Positions 18,901 through 28,097 of a stretch of 64,000 bases of DNA are shown one piece after another. The notes below the pieces were generated by a model. That model was given only the letters and a program-made list of their open reading frames with translations. It was not told the origin of the DNA and did no database searches. Every line of letters begins with the position of its first letter. The stretch's first letter is position 1. A program made the position numbers and the translations under genes. The DNA is taken from the NCBI GenBank assembly GCA_944392985.1, contig CALXYL010000001.1:62001-126000 (forward strand), written 5' to 3'. The DNA is from an uncultured Spirochaetaceae bacterium (lineage in GTDB: Bacteria > Spirochaetota > Spirochaetia > Sphaerochaetales > Sphaerochaetaceae).

Positions 18901-19006
18901 CCAGTTCGTTCCTGAGTTCAGCATCTATCTCAGCTGGAAGATACTTCCGGATCTGAAGATCGATCAGAGCTGGGAGCAGAATGAATATGGGAAATGGGAG
19001 AGATGA
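15992..19006 (+). CDS. lptD: LptD/OstA-like outer-membrane assembly protein
   Basis: A 1004-residue protein with a clear signal peptide ([20 protein letters not shown]). An OstA-like beta-jellyroll part follows (about residues 90-240, with segments such as [11 protein letters not shown]), then a long C-terminal beta-barrel rich in alternating aromatic and Ser/Thr strands, as in the OstA_C domain. In proteobacteria LptD inserts lipopolysaccharide into the outer leaflet. Whether this organism makes LPS is not shown by the window, so the cargo may be another glycolipid. The start is a GTG overlapping the uvrA stop (GTGA). The final TGA overlaps the start codon of phoH. It sits apart from tamB-bamA. 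Confidence 0.85.
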   Translation: MKRFLLPLIMLLSASWLSALTAPQIYFADDEELESMAAMRGIEAEGRNALQRALYEAEGLEGYSESLQGGSGYTLSIESADGLSRSGSRVILSGRVSLSITDGSTNSSLSADTIILDMDRSMLTALGGVSYDTDDESISIPSITADIVTLSWTEGGLIVTDATTSTESEGEDGTITIYTTGETLRYSADGQMLYEDGFITSNPRQAYLSITADEIAMLSGSDMFISNAYLSIGRVPLLYLPFFFFPGSQIIGNPSVGFSSDRGAFLNTTFEIIGEAESVSKGREGDSGSFMSILSSSGSDDELYPDGAYYSTSGHVSDAERWARETDSYIALMADAYSERGIHAGIDSVINLLDGNLSFSFLDGIAVSPASSYYNGKFRYYGRNEMSYRHSGFSARLSLPFYSDSRVMRDYADRLTGFSIFSLVQTPEFPTAYNSTVSSFSRSIDIDYRMPSDLAGSFVSSFSISGLSAEAGYRWDTSSKRYYMDEAVLPSFSASISGKLFEFASSVENAAIIEKEEVDITEIHLLSDPLLYEIYSDNEKRAERTGEERYSISMGYSITENLDNSYGFAKDGRNDDSSFSTSTSMKLTLSAAAADYASLDAVFTPSYSYLWEDDDKAAAYTHRGAVNSDITFSVPYLGMQYRIASRLFSYSGKGENGIETERDMLIPGWNDDTITSHSISLRRSFEADWGIITPALEYVLPPLAAKLTPRISYSYGPFALSFGWQFLQEEEDAMLSSDLVELSLGYSGTYVTSSLSMRYQSSDYDPSDFWSPLYGEASLSMRTADRKWSVTQYVDYYAYSDGERNVFDSILTTLRIPCFSFSIEWDGSASEISFKGIEAHLDVDSASFQLWRGRLYFSFGVESDFSFDIDNPYASMFTFTPSITFSIAEFLDFTFSFSSSNNAFYDYYESGDFFGNLLSDLIRSFDFLGDGRTRTNFVMSGASLDIVHYMDDWDLHCRYSAEIQVNDNVYQFVPEFSIYLSWKILPDLKIDQSWEQNEYGKWER

Positions 19007-19935
19007 TGGCTCAGACCTATGCTTTCAGACCGGATACAGTCCAGCTGGTGCTGGGCGTGAATGATGCGAATCTGCCATACCTTGAGATGCTGATGGCAAC
19101 AGACCTCTCAGTGCGCGGTACGGCTGTAACAGCCTCGGGTGATGTTCCTCTTTTCATGCCGTTCATGAAACGGCTCGAGAAGGCCGCAGAGGAGAGAGGA
19201 GGGCTGAAGGAGGCGGAGATCTTCATGGAGTTCCAGCTGCTTTCCGAACCAAGCGCCGCTGAGAAGGAAGCCGATCCCTCTGTGATCGTCGCAGCAGGCA
19301 AGGCCATTTACCCGAGAAGCCGCGCAGAGAAGGAGCTTTTCACAGTGCTCAGAAGCTCATCGGTCGTATTCTCCGTTGGCCCTGCTGGAACAGGCAAGAC
19401 ATTCGTATCGGTGCTCTGGGCGCTTTCTGAAGTGCTTTCAGGGAGGAAGGGGAAGCTGGTGCTCACCCGGCCTGTGGTTGAGGCGGGGGAGTCGCTTGGC
19501 TATCTTCCCGGTGATCTGAGACAGAAGCTGGGGCCGTATCTCAATCCTCTCTATGATGCCGCTTCATATGTACTGTCACCACAGCAGATCAGGCGGATGG
19601 AGGAGAACGGCACCCTTGAGATCGCACCTCTTGCCTATATGCGCGGCCGCTCGATCAACAACAGCGTGATGATCCTCGATGAAGCCCAGAATGCGACACG
19701 TACCCAGATGAAGATGTTCCTGACACGCCTCGGGGAGAACAGCCAGGCGCTTATCACAGGGGATCCCTCGCAGATCGATCTTCCTTCCAGAAAGGATTCA
19801 GGGCTGGAGGAAGCTGTCGATATACTCAGTGGAATCAAAGGGGTTTCAGTGGTAAGATTCACACATAGCGATACGATACGCTCAAGGATAGTCCGGGAGA
19901 TTGTCCGCGCGTACTCGGAGAGGGAGGAGCAGTAG
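19006..19935 (+). CDS. phoH: PhoH family ATPase
   Basis: A P-loop protein of about 309 residues of the PhoH/YbeZ family, probable RNA-associated ATPases. Walker A GPAGTGKT starts at residue 125, Walker B ILDEAQN follows, and ALITGDPSQIDLP is the conserved sensor segment. Three ATGs cluster at 18994, 19003 and 19006; the GGGAG ahead of them is best spaced for 19006, which overlaps the lptD stop. It is followed closely by pgpH and ybeY. This order is conserved in many bacteria, and PhoH and YbeY are thought to act together in rRNA and ribosome quality control. Confidence 0.93.
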   Translation: MAQTYAFRPDTVQLVLGVNDANLPYLEMLMATDLSVRGTAVTASGDVPLFMPFMKRLEKAAEERGGLKEAEIFMEFQLLSEPSAAEKEADPSVIVAAGKAIYPRSRAEKELFTVLRSSSVVFSVGPAGTGKTFVSVLWALSEVLSGRKGKLVLTRPVVEAGESLGYLPGDLRQKLGPYLNPLYDAASYVLSPQQIRRMEENGTLEIAPLAYMRGRSINNSVMILDEAQNATRTQMKMFLTRLGENSQALITGDPSQIDLPSRKDSGLEEAVDILSGIKGVSVVRFTHSDTIRSRIVREIVRAYSEREEQ

Positions 19936-19940
19936 GCAGT

Positions 19941-22124
19941 ATGAAGAACAAGCTGGTGTCTGAATGCCTCAAGGCATTTACGAGAAGGCAGAGGATGGTG
20001 CTCTTTGCGCTTATGGCGCTGACAGCTATCCTTGGACTTCTCTATCCGCTTCTGCTTTCTTCTGATCCACGCTCTGTTATGACGCTCACAAGGGAATACC
20101 GTCCAGGCGAGCTTTCCGATGAGGATGTGATCGCGCCTTCTGACTTTTCCTACATCGATGAGGAGGCGACCGCCGGTGATATAGAGGAGGCGCGGCGAAG
20201 CGTCCTTCCCCAGTTCCATTACTCTGTTTCCGAATCAGTCAGGATCAGGCGCGCCGCCGATGATCTTATCGCAGCGATCCGAAGCGGAAGCGCTCTTCCG
20301 GGAGTTCTTCCGCAATCGCTCTCTTCGGTCGTGGAAAGAGCCTCCCAGCTTTCGGATGAGCATCGCGGCCTTGTTGCAGAGCTCGTGAATGAGGCTGTCA
20401 TCTACCTGACAGAGGAAGGGGTGTTCTCCGCCACGGATCTTGCAGAGGCAATCGATGATGGCTATGCCGCGATGTCAATCGAGGAATCCAGCCTCGATTT
20501 CGCTCACTCAGGCAGGATCAGGCTCATATCCGATGCTGTCGTAAGCGGGGAGACATATGAGACTGTGTCACAGCTTGCCGCACAGTATTACCCAGATCTT
20601 CCATCATCATGCCTTTCCATCATCTCTGACTCGATCTCAGAGATCGTCACGCCGAATGTCATCTATGATCCGGTGATCACCGAAGAGAAGAGGGAGGATG
20701 CGGCAGCCTCCGTCAAACCTGTTCTGGTAGAGATAACGAAAGGCGATTATATAATGCAGAGGGACACAGTCGTCACAGAGCAGCAGCTCAGGACTGTCCA
20801 GCGCATATATGATGCTGCAGTTGTCTCCGTATCCTTCCAGAAGGCCGTTGGATATCTTGTATTCCTTGTCCTTGTCACTGTACTGACTGTCTATCTCATC
20901 TTCTTCTTCGTGCGCTATCGCTATAGGCTCTTCCTGTATACGACGATCTTTCTTGTTGGCGTTATGATTACCCTAACAGGCGCGTTCCTGCTTTCCAGCG
21001 TGCTTCCTGAGGAGGGTGTCCAGTTCATTGAGCCCTTCCTTCCATTCATCCTGATGCCGGCGCTTGCCGCATCAATCACGGGACGGCGGCGCGTAGGATT
21101 CTCGATTGCGCTGCTTCTCTCATGCTTTGCTTCCATCCTGCCTGGCAGCAGGAGCTTCTCGTTCTTCTACTTCATTGCTGTGATCGAGAGCTGCCTGATG
21201 TTCACACGCTTCGGCACGGAGAGGATCGACATGATCTATCAGACCCTCTTCTCCGCTCTTGCCGCGGCGGCAATCACTGTGCTTGTCGCATTCATCTACG
21301 ACCTGGATTACACGATAGTCCTGACAAGCGCTATCGCGGCCGGGCTGAATGTCGTATTCACGTATATCATCATCTCCGTGATACTCCCGCTGATCGAGAA
21401 GATCTTCAACATACCGACGGCTTATCGCCTTCATGAGCTTTCATTCACCGACACACCTGTTCTCAACAGGCTTTCACAGGTCGCTCCTGGAACGTTCAAC
21501 CATTCAAAGAATGTCTCCGAAATGGCATATGATGCCTGCAAGGCCATCAATGCGAATGCTGATCTGGCAAGGGTCGGCGGACTCTATCATGATATCGGGA
21601 AAGCTGAGCATCCCGAGTATTTCATCGAGAACCAGAATGGAAAGAATGCCCATGATGAGATAAACAAGACCCTGTCCGCTGCGATAATCAAATCCCATGT
21701 CAAGCTGGGAGTTGAGAAGGCAAAGGAAGCGGGATTGCCGCAGGAGGTGATCGACATAATCTCCGAGCATCATGGAAATGACCTGATCAAGTATTTCTAT
21801 AACGAGGCCATGAGGGAGGCGAAGGAGAGCAGGGGTGCAATCGTCAGCGAGGAGGATTTCCGCTACAACGGACACATCCCATCGACACCGGAAAGCGCAG
21901 TTGTCATGCTTGCTGACTGCACGGAAGCCGCAACGCGGACGATGAAGAACCCGAACCATCAGAAGTATGAGAAGTTCATCTCCTCGATCATCATGGACAA
22001 GATGAACTACAAGCAGCTCAACAACTCCCTTCTGACAATCAACGATCTGGATAAGATCAAGGAATCATTCATACATTACCTCCTTGGTCGTGACCATCAG
22101 AGGATAGAATACGGGAAGGACTGA
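19941..22124 (+). CDS. pgpH: PgpH-type 7TM-HD phosphohydrolase (probable c-di-AMP phosphodiesterase)
   Basis: A 727-residue membrane protein. An N-terminal transmembrane helix (about residues 20-36) leads to an extracytoplasmic 7TMR-HDED region. Seven hydrophobic segments follow between about residues 295 and 480, then a cytoplasmic HD domain with metal-binding residues visible in HSKNVSE, YHDIGK, SHVKLG and EHHG. PgpH of Firmicutes degrades cyclic di-AMP with this architecture. Whether c-di-AMP is the substrate here is inferred, since no diadenylate cyclase is in the window. It starts 5 nt after phoH and ends 1 nt before ybeY, so the three form a coupled unit. Confidence 0.92.
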   Translation: MKNKLVSECLKAFTRRQRMVLFALMALTAILGLLYPLLLSSDPRSVMTLTREYRPGELSDEDVIAPSDFSYIDEEATAGDIEEARRSVLPQFHYSVSESVRIRRAADDLIAAIRSGSALPGVLPQSLSSVVERASQLSDEHRGLVAELVNEAVIYLTEEGVFSATDLAEAIDDGYAAMSIEESSLDFAHSGRIRLISDAVVSGETYETVSQLAAQYYPDLPSSCLSIISDSISEIVTPNVIYDPVITEEKREDAAASVKPVLVEITKGDYIMQRDTVVTEQQLRTVQRIYDAAVVSVSFQKAVGYLVFLVLVTVLTVYLIFFFVRYRYRLFLYTTIFLVGVMITLTGAFLLSSVLPEEGVQFIEPFLPFILMPALAASITGRRRVGFSIALLLSCFASILPGSRSFSFFYFIAVIESCLMFTRFGTERIDMIYQTLFSALAAAAITVLVAFIYDLDYTIVLTSAIAAGLNVVFTYIIISVILPLIEKIFNIPTAYRLHELSFTDTPVLNRLSQVAPGTFNHSKNVSEMAYDACKAINANADLARVGGLYHDIGKAEHPEYFIENQNGKNAHDEINKTLSAAIIKSHVKLGVEKAKEAGLPQEVIDIISEHHGNDLIKYFYNEAMREAKESRGAIVSEEDFRYNGHIPSTPESAVVMLADCTEAATRTMKNPNHQKYEKFISSIIMDKMNYKQLNNSLLTINDLDKIKESFIHYLLGRDHQRIEYGKD

Positions 22125-22125
22125 T

Positions 22126-22566
22126 ATGCACTACATTGAGGACGGAATGGGCTGCATCGATGCAGGACAGGTTGACGCATGGATATCCTCGATCCTTTCA
22201 TATCTTGGCGAGGATGGTGATTTCTCCCTCCATTTCATAAGCGATGATGAGATGAGGGAACTCAACAGCCAGTACAGAGGCAAGGATGAGCCTACGGATA
22301 TCCTTACCTTCGCCATCAATGACGGTGATGCGTTTCCATCATTTGAAGGAGAGGAGAAGGAGCTCGGGGACATCTTCATCTCAATTGATTCAATGAACAG
22401 GAATGCGGATTCCCTCTCAGTGGACCGGAGCGAGGAGCTCAGGCGCCTTCTCGTGCATGGCATCCTGCATCTCCGAGGCATGGATCACAGCACCAATGAT
22501 TTTTCGTCCGAGCCAATGCTTATGGAGCAGGAGAGGATCATGGCAGATCTTGGATTCCTTTCCTGA
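22126..22566 (+). CDS. ybeY: YbeY endoribonuclease
   Basis: A 146-residue metalloprotein. The zinc-binding motif HGILHLRGMDH near the C-terminus supplies three histidines, and a conserved arginine/DEPTDILTF segment sits in the middle. YbeY is a single-strand-specific RNase needed for 16S rRNA 3'-end maturation and removal of defective 70S ribosomes. Its length is typical. It begins one base after pgpH and closes the phoH-pgpH-ybeY group. Downstream, a 139-bp intergenic region carries the gap promoter. I see no clear terminator for this operon. Confidence 0.95.
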   Translation: MHYIEDGMGCIDAGQVDAWISSILSYLGEDGDFSLHFISDDEMRELNSQYRGKDEPTDILTFAINDGDAFPSFEGEEKELGDIFISIDSMNRNADSLSVDRSEELRRLLVHGILHLRGMDHSTNDFSSEPMLMEQERIMADLGFLS

Positions 22567-22604
22567 GAGCTCTTCACTTCTGCCTTTATCGGTATTATTT
22601 TTAT

Positions 22605-22620
22605 TGAAAGAACGCTTTCA
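22605..22620 (+). promoter_or_regulatory. Inverted repeat upstream of the gap promoter
   Basis: TGAAAG-AACG-CTTTCA is a perfect 6-bp inverted repeat with a 4-nt spacer, ending one base before the -35 box of gap. It resembles LacI-family operator half-sites (compare the cre-type TGAAANCGNTTTCA), but with two extra central bases. It could be an activator or repressor site for glycolytic genes. Confidence 0.4.
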
Positions 22621-22621
22621 T

Positions 22622-22650
22622 TTGCCTTTTCGAGAGGAAGATGATATAAG
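22622..22650 (+). promoter_or_regulatory. Promoter of gap
   Basis: TTGCCT at 22622-22627, a 17-nt spacer and TATAAG at 22645-22650. The predicted start is near 22657, leaving a leader of about 49 nt that holds a GC-rich hairpin and a GAAGGAG ribosome binding site. Confidence 0.5.
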
Positions 22651-22666
22651 GATTAGTGTTGCTTAA

Positions 22667-23716
<1,050 letters not shown>

Positions 23717-23725
23717 GAAGGACTT

Positions 23726-23741
23726 CCGGCATAATGCCCGG
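23726..23741 (+). other. Small hairpin after the gap stop codon
   Basis: CCGGCA and TGCCCGG can pair with one bulged C around a 3-nt loop, just before the stronger terminator-like hairpin. It may help protect the 3' end of gap mRNA after processing. No T-run follows. Confidence 0.3.
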
Positions 23742-23749
23742 AGGGAAAC

Positions 23750-23769
23750 GGGCCTGCCTATGCAGGCCC
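23750..23769 (+). terminator. Terminator-like hairpin between gap and pgk
   Basis: GGGCCTGC (23750-23757) and GCAGGCCC (23762-23769) form a perfect 8-bp stem with a 4-nt loop, followed by ATTATTTTA. It could end part of the gap transcripts and leave partial read-through into pgk. I see no separate pgk promoter in the short remaining gap. Confidence 0.7.
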
Positions 23770-23792
23770 ATTATTTTACAAGGAGGGAACAT

Positions 23793-24971
23793 ATGGTTCT
23801 CAATACCATCAATGAAGCTGATCTCAAAGGCAAGAGAGTCCTTATCCGTGTTGATTTCAATGTCCCACTCAAGGATGGAAAGGTTACTGACAATACGCGT
23901 ATCAAGGCGGCTCTGCCGACTATCAAGTATATCCTTGACAATGGTGCATCCCTTGTCGTCATGACACACCTCGGAAGACCGAAGGGACAGAAGAATCCTG
24001 CTTTCTCCCTCGCACCTGTTGCAGCGGAGTTCGAGCGCCTTCTCGGAAGCAAGGTCACACTTGCTCCTGATGTGATCGGACCGGAAGTGGAGAAGGAAGT
24101 CAAGGCCCTCAAGCCGGGCGATGTCCTTCTTCTGGAGAATGTCCGCTTCTACGCAGAGGAAGAGAAGAATGATGAGGCGTTTGCAAAGACGCTTGCTTCC
24201 TATGGCGACATCTACTGCAATGATGCCTTCGGAACAGCCCACCGCGCACACGCATCGACAGAGGGTGTCTCACACTATCTTCCGTCCTATGCCGGCTATC
24301 TTATCGAGAAGGAAGTCAAGTTCATGGCTCCGATCCTCGAGAACCCGGAGAAGCCGCTTGTCGCTATCATCGGCGGAAGCAAGGTTTCCTCGAAGATCAC
24401 TGTCCTCGAGTCCCTTGTCCGCACATGCGATACGATTGTCATCGGTGGTGGAATGGCTTATACATTCCTTCGCGTCCAAGGCTATACAATCGGCAAGTCA
24501 CTTGTTGAGGATGATTACCTTGAGACTGCAAAGGCATTCCTTGAGAAGGCAGAGGCAAAGGGAGTCAAGGTCATTCTTCCTGTTGATCATGTCTGCGCTG
24601 CGGAGTTCAAGGAGGATGCTGCTCCTGTCTATGTCGATGGAAAGAACATCCCCGATGATCTGATGGGCATGGATGTAGGTGCAAAGACAGTCGAGCTCAT
24701 CAAGGATGCGGTGAAGAACGCAAAGACAGTCGTATGGAACGGACCGATGGGAGTATTCGAGTTCGCCGCGTTCTCCAAGGGGACTGAGGAAGTCGCAAAG
24801 GCCCTTGCGGCATCCGATGCAATTTCCGTTGTCGGAGGCGGTGACAGCGTTGCGGCTATCAACAAGTTCGGTCTTGCCGACAGGATCAGCCATGTCTCGA
24901 CAGGCGGTGGCGCTTCGCTCGAATTCCTTGAGGGAAAGGTCCTTCCGGGAATCAAGGCTCTGGAGAAGTAG
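23793..24971 (+). CDS. pgk: Phosphoglycerate kinase
   Basis: A 392-residue enzyme that transfers the acyl phosphate of 1,3-bisphosphoglycerate to ADP, the first ATP-forming step of glycolysis. The N-terminal substrate-binding segments are clear ([33 protein letters not shown]), as is the C-terminal nucleotide-binding glycine motif [10 protein letters not shown]. The start at 23793 is fixed by AAGGAGGG at 23780-23787; an in-frame ATG at 23760 lies inside the terminator loop and is unlikely. tpiA begins one base after its stop. Confidence 0.98.
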   Translation: MVLNTINEADLKGKRVLIRVDFNVPLKDGKVTDNTRIKAALPTIKYILDNGASLVVMTHLGRPKGQKNPAFSLAPVAAEFERLLGSKVTLAPDVIGPEVEKEVKALKPGDVLLLENVRFYAEEEKNDEAFAKTLASYGDIYCNDAFGTAHRAHASTEGVSHYLPSYAGYLIEKEVKFMAPILENPEKPLVAIIGGSKVSSKITVLESLVRTCDTIVIGGGMAYTFLRVQGYTIGKSLVEDDYLETAKAFLEKAEAKGVKVILPVDHVCAAEFKEDAAPVYVDGKNIPDDLMGMDVGAKTVELIKDAVKNAKTVVWNGPMGVFEFAAFSKGTEEVAKALAASDAISVVGGGDSVAAINKFGLADRISHVSTGGGASLEFLEGKVLPGIKALEK

Positions 24972-24972
24972 G

Positions 24973-25731
24973 ATGAGAACGCCATATATTGCTGGAAACT
25001 GGAAGATGAATCTCGCTCCGTCAGAGGCACGCGCCTATGCGTCGTCGCTTGCTGAGGCTGTGAAGGCAGCAAAGCCTGACTGCCGCGTTATGATCGCTCC
25101 TTCCTTCGTATCCCTTCCTGGTGTCATCGAAGCCGTGAAGGGCAGCGGGATTACCGTTGCTGCGCAGAATATGGCTGACCACCTTGCCGGTGCATACACC
25201 GGCGAGGTCTCTCCTGAGATGCTCAAGGATATCGGTGTTGAGACGGTTATCCTCGGACACAGCGAGAGAAGGCAGTATTACGGTGAGACCGATGAGATCA
25301 TCAACGGAAAGGTACTCCTTGCACTCTCTCTGAAGATGGAGGTTGTCCTCTGCGTCGGTGAGACACTGGAGGAGAGGGAAGGCGGAGAGCTTGAGACAGT
25401 TCTTGAGCGCCAGCTCAGGGTTGGTCTCAAGGATGTCCAGCCAGATGAGATGAAGGCTATCACGATCGCATATGAGCCTGTATGGGCTATCGGAACAGGC
25501 AGGACTGCAACGCCCGAGGATGCCGATGCCGCGCACAGGTTCATCCGTGAAACGGTTGCCGCTATGTATAGTGAGGATATTGCAAATAATCTCATAATAC
25601 AGTATGGTGGTTCCGTTAAGCCCAGCAACGTCAGGGCTTTGATGGAGAAGGAGAATATCGATGGAGCACTGGTAGGCGGAGCCTCCCTCAAGCTCGATGA
25701 TTTCCTCCCCATCATCACATTCAGCAAATAA
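24973..25731 (+). CDS. tpiA: Triosephosphate isomerase
   Basis: A 252-residue TIM-barrel enzyme interconverting dihydroxyacetone phosphate and glyceraldehyde-3-phosphate. Catalytic residues are present: Lys in AGNWKMN at the N-terminus, His in ILGHSERR, and Glu in AYEPVWAIGTGR, followed by the phosphate-binding GGSVKPSN. The ATG is one base past the pgk stop, with the end of pgk supplying the purine-rich ribosome binding site. The open frame extends further upstream inside pgk, but homology places the start here. It completes a gap-pgk-tpiA order. Confidence 0.98.
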   Translation: MRTPYIAGNWKMNLAPSEARAYASSLAEAVKAAKPDCRVMIAPSFVSLPGVIEAVKGSGITVAAQNMADHLAGAYTGEVSPEMLKDIGVETVILGHSERRQYYGETDEIINGKVLLALSLKMEVVLCVGETLEEREGGELETVLERQLRVGLKDVQPDEMKAITIAYEPVWAIGTGRTATPEDADAAHRFIRETVAAMYSEDIANNLIIQYGGSVKPSNVRALMEKENIDGALVGGASLKLDDFLPIITFSK

Positions 25732-25748
25732 GATCGGAGTTAGTGGAA

Positions 25749-26129
25749 ATGACTATTCTAGGTATCATACTTCTGGTGATCTTCTGTATCGTCTCGCTTC
25801 TTCTCATCTTCCTGGTGACTATCCAGGATGAGAACAGCGTAGGTCTTGGCGGAATCTTCGGAGGAAGTTCTGATTCGGCATTCGGTTCAAGCACACCTGC
25901 TTTCCTTGTGAAGGCAACGACGGTGCTTGCTATCGTGTTCATGGTCCTGTCGCTTGTCGTAGCGATCGTGAATAAGTCAACAGATGCTGAGATCGCTGCT
26001 GAGATCACGGCAGCAGCTGAGGCGGAGACTTCCACCAGCTGGCCATCAGCTGAAACGGAAGCCGAGACCGTAAGCTGGGATGATGCAGCTGCGGCGGAAG
26101 CTGATGCAGAGACAGCCGTAGCAGAGTGA
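25749..26129 (+). CDS. secG: SecG-like preprotein translocase subunit with acidic Ala-rich tail
   Basis: A small membrane protein of about 126 residues. Two hydrophobic helices (about residues 1-24 and 54-77) flank the SecG loop, with the conserved GLGGIFGG motif and a pole of Ser/Gly residues. SecG supports protein export through SecYEG. The tail of about 45 residues is rich in Ala, Glu and Thr (for example AAEITAAAEAET), far beyond a minimal SecG of about 75 residues. The ATG at 25749 is 9 nt after GGAG; a GTG at 25743 is also in frame but too close. secG commonly follows tpiA, which supports the call. A strong terminator follows. Confidence 0.88.
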   Translation: MTILGIILLVIFCIVSLLLIFLVTIQDENSVGLGGIFGGSSDSAFGSSTPAFLVKATTVLAIVFMVLSLVVAIVNKSTDAEIAAEITAAAEAETSTSWPSAETEAETVSWDDAAAAEADAETAVAE

Positions 26130-26144
26130 TCTGCGGTGCTTCTG

Positions 26145-26172
26145 GCCGGCTTGCCTTTACGGTTAAGCCGGC
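26145..26172 (+). terminator. Intrinsic terminator after secG
   Basis: GCCGGCTT (26145-26152) and AAGCCGGC (26165-26172) form a perfect 8-bp stem with a 12-nt loop, followed by TTATTCTTTCTATT. It closes the gap-pgk-tpiA-secG unit. Confidence 0.8.
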
Positions 26173-26197
26173 TTATTCTTTCTATTAGGGAGAATCT

Positions 26198-26617
26198 ATG
26201 CAGGTTTGTGTTGTTTATGCGGGCAAGGACCGGGAAGGGACTGCCTTGAGAACGATTGCCCAGGCGCTTGCCCAGGGGCTCAATGCCCAAGGACATCAGA
26301 CAGATGTCGTGAACGCATATACTGATGATACCAGGCTTACCCGTTATGACTATGTCATAATCGGATCCGAGCCTGTTTCGTTTTTCTCGGCAAGGATCCC
26401 TGAGATCCTTTCCAAGTTCCTTGCCCAGGCAGGGACTGTTTCCGGCAAGCGCTGCCTTGCGTTCATTTCCGGTGGACTGAGGAAAGGCAAGACGCTGCAG
26501 AATCTGATGAAGACGATGGAGAAGGAGGGCATGATCCTCAAGCTCTCTGAAGTGATAACTAAGCCAGGCGAGGCGATGGCTATCGGTAAACGCCTCAATG
26601 TTGAGAGGAATTTCTGA
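26198..26617 (+). CDS. Flavodoxin-like protein
   Basis: A 139-residue alpha/beta protein resembling flavodoxin-domain electron carriers: a beta-strand VCVVYAGKDREGTALRTIA at the FMN-phosphate-loop position, DYVIIGSEPVSFF in the second loop and CLAFISGGLRKG near the third. The phosphate loop is not the textbook T-x-T-G-x-T, so FMN binding is probable rather than certain. It could donate electrons to reductases such as IspG; this is inference. The AGGGAG-type site upstream supports the ATG at 26198. It overlaps the following foldase gene by one base. Confidence 0.75.
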   Translation: MQVCVVYAGKDREGTALRTIAQALAQGLNAQGHQTDVVNAYTDDTRLTRYDYVIIGSEPVSFFSARIPEILSKFLAQAGTVSGKRCLAFISGGLRKGKTLQNLMKTMEKEGMILKLSEVITKPGEAMAIGKRLNVERNF

Positions 26618-27660
26618 TGAGAAAGAATGCTGTACCTGTAATCCTGATGATACTGCTTCTTGCAGTGGCGGCGCTTCCTGCCGCATCGATTTCACGTCCT
26701 GCCGCGACTGTGCGCCTGATCCGCAACACAGCGATCACCATGGATCAGCTTGAAAGTGAGTACAGCCGTTATGTGGCAATGGGTGCTCCTGTCACGCGCA
26801 TGGATGTCCTGGACACCCTGATCAATGATGAGGTGTTCCTCCAGGGAGCGGAGCGCGATGGCGTGACGATCTCTGACAGGCAGATCGAGCAGCTTTACCA
26901 GCAGCAGAAGTCCAATGTTCAGGCACAGGCAATGCAGGCAGGGCAGACTGTCACCGATGCGGCTTTCGAGGCTGAGGTGATGAACCAGTTCGGATCAGTT
27001 GATGAGTACAAGAAGGCTCTTGGAGAGCAGTACATCGTCAATCAGTACCTTATGCTCAAGCGCGGGAATGAGCTTCAGAATGTCCCGATGCCGACAGATG
27101 CCGAAGTCAATTCCTTCTACAGGCAGAACCAGCAGGCATTCTTCCAGGCTGAGAACGTGAAGCTGGCACATATCTATATTCCGAAGAATGGCAACGCCAC
27201 AGAGGATGAGGCATCCCTTCGTCTCCTGACTGATGTCGCTGCTGATATCCACAGCGGTGCAATCACATTCGAGAAAGCAGTCTCCGAGTACAGCCAGGAT
27301 GAGGGGTCAAGGAATGTCGGTGGTGATATCGGCTGGCTTTCCGCTGACAACACTGCTGCGCGCCAGGGATGGGGAAACGCTTTCTGCGATGAGGTTCTTT
27401 CAATGGAGCCGGGGCAGGTTTCCGATGTCCTCGAGTCTGATATGGGATACCACATCGTCCGTGTCTCTGTGCACAATGCTGCGAAGATCCTCTCTCTCAG
27501 CGATCCTGTTTCCCCTGCGGAGACAATGACTGTCAGGGAGTATATCCAGCAGTATCTCTATATGGTGAATTCCCAGAACACAGTCAATGCCGCGCTTCAG
27601 TCGCTCATCCTGGAGCTCAGGAATGAGGCGCAGATCAATATCATCTATCAGGAACAGTGA
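26617..27660 (+). CDS. Periplasmic parvulin-type peptidyl-prolyl isomerase (SurA/PrsA-like)
   Basis: A 347-residue exported foldase. The N-terminal signal peptide has a long hydrophobic core (VPVILMILLLAVAALPAAS). A SurA-like helical chaperone region follows (about 35-165) with FLQGAERDGVTISDRQIEQL. One rotamase (PPIC) domain at about 170-285 contains KLAHIYIPKNG, VGGDIGWLS and GYHIVRV. It probably assists outer-membrane or secreted protein folding, which fits the BamA, LptD and TamB genes elsewhere in the window. It is coupled by a one-base overlap with the flavodoxin gene before it and nusB after it. Confidence 0.88.
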   Translation: MRKNAVPVILMILLLAVAALPAASISRPAATVRLIRNTAITMDQLESEYSRYVAMGAPVTRMDVLDTLINDEVFLQGAERDGVTISDRQIEQLYQQQKSNVQAQAMQAGQTVTDAAFEAEVMNQFGSVDEYKKALGEQYIVNQYLMLKRGNELQNVPMPTDAEVNSFYRQNQQAFFQAENVKLAHIYIPKNGNATEDEASLRLLTDVAADIHSGAITFEKAVSEYSQDEGSRNVGGDIGWLSADNTAARQGWGNAFCDEVLSMEPGQVSDVLESDMGYHIVRVSVHNAAKILSLSDPVSPAETMTVREYIQQYLYMVNSQNTVNAALQSLILELRNEAQINIIYQEQ

Positions 27661-28097
27661 TGCAGAACAAAGCACGCCATCATGACAGAAGGATCGCTGT
27701 ATCGACGCTTTATTCCCTTGATTTCAATGGAATGCTCGATGCCGATCCTTCGGATATCAATCCGTACCAGGGAATGAATGATGAGGAAGTAGGGGCTCTT
27801 GAAGAAGAGGATCGCATCTTCATCCGTTTCCTTGTATTCGGTACCTTGGAGAACCGTGAGGAGATCGATTCCCTGATCTCCCGTTATTCGCTTAACCGTC
27901 CGATTGAGAAGATCGATCTTGTTGACAGGAACATACTCCGTGTTGCCTTCTATCAGCTGGCATTCTCACGTGATGTGCATCCTGCGATTGTAATCGATGA
28001 AGCCGTAAAGCTCTCCCAGGAACTTTCCAATGACGTCTCATTCAAGTTCATCAACGGTATCCTTGACGCGGCAAGGAAGGACATGGAAGCAAGATGA
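27660..28097 (+). CDS. nusB: Transcription antitermination factor NusB
   Basis: A 145-residue all-helical protein matching NusB: an N-terminal RRIAVSTLYSLDFNG helix, and the C-terminal AFYQLAF...PAIVIDEAVKLSQELSNDVSFKFINGILD region that is the strongest family signature. NusB with S10 binds boxA RNA and keeps RNA polymerase processive on rRNA operons. The ATG at 27660 shares a base with the preceding TGA, and its stop overlaps the map start (ATGA). Confidence 0.93.
   Translation: MQNKARHHDRRIAVSTLYSLDFNGMLDADPSDINPYQGMNDEEVGALEEEDRIFIRFLVFGTLENREEIDSLISRYSLNRPIEKIDLVDRNILRVAFYQLAFSRDVHPAIVIDEAVKLSQELSNDVSFKFINGILDAARKDMEAR

Noticed and set aside
25721-26695. Open minus-strand frame of 324 codons across secG and the flavodoxin gene
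   Set aside because: It mirrors secG's Ala/Glu tail as a Ser/Ala-rich run and crosses a strong terminator; no sign of a real protein.
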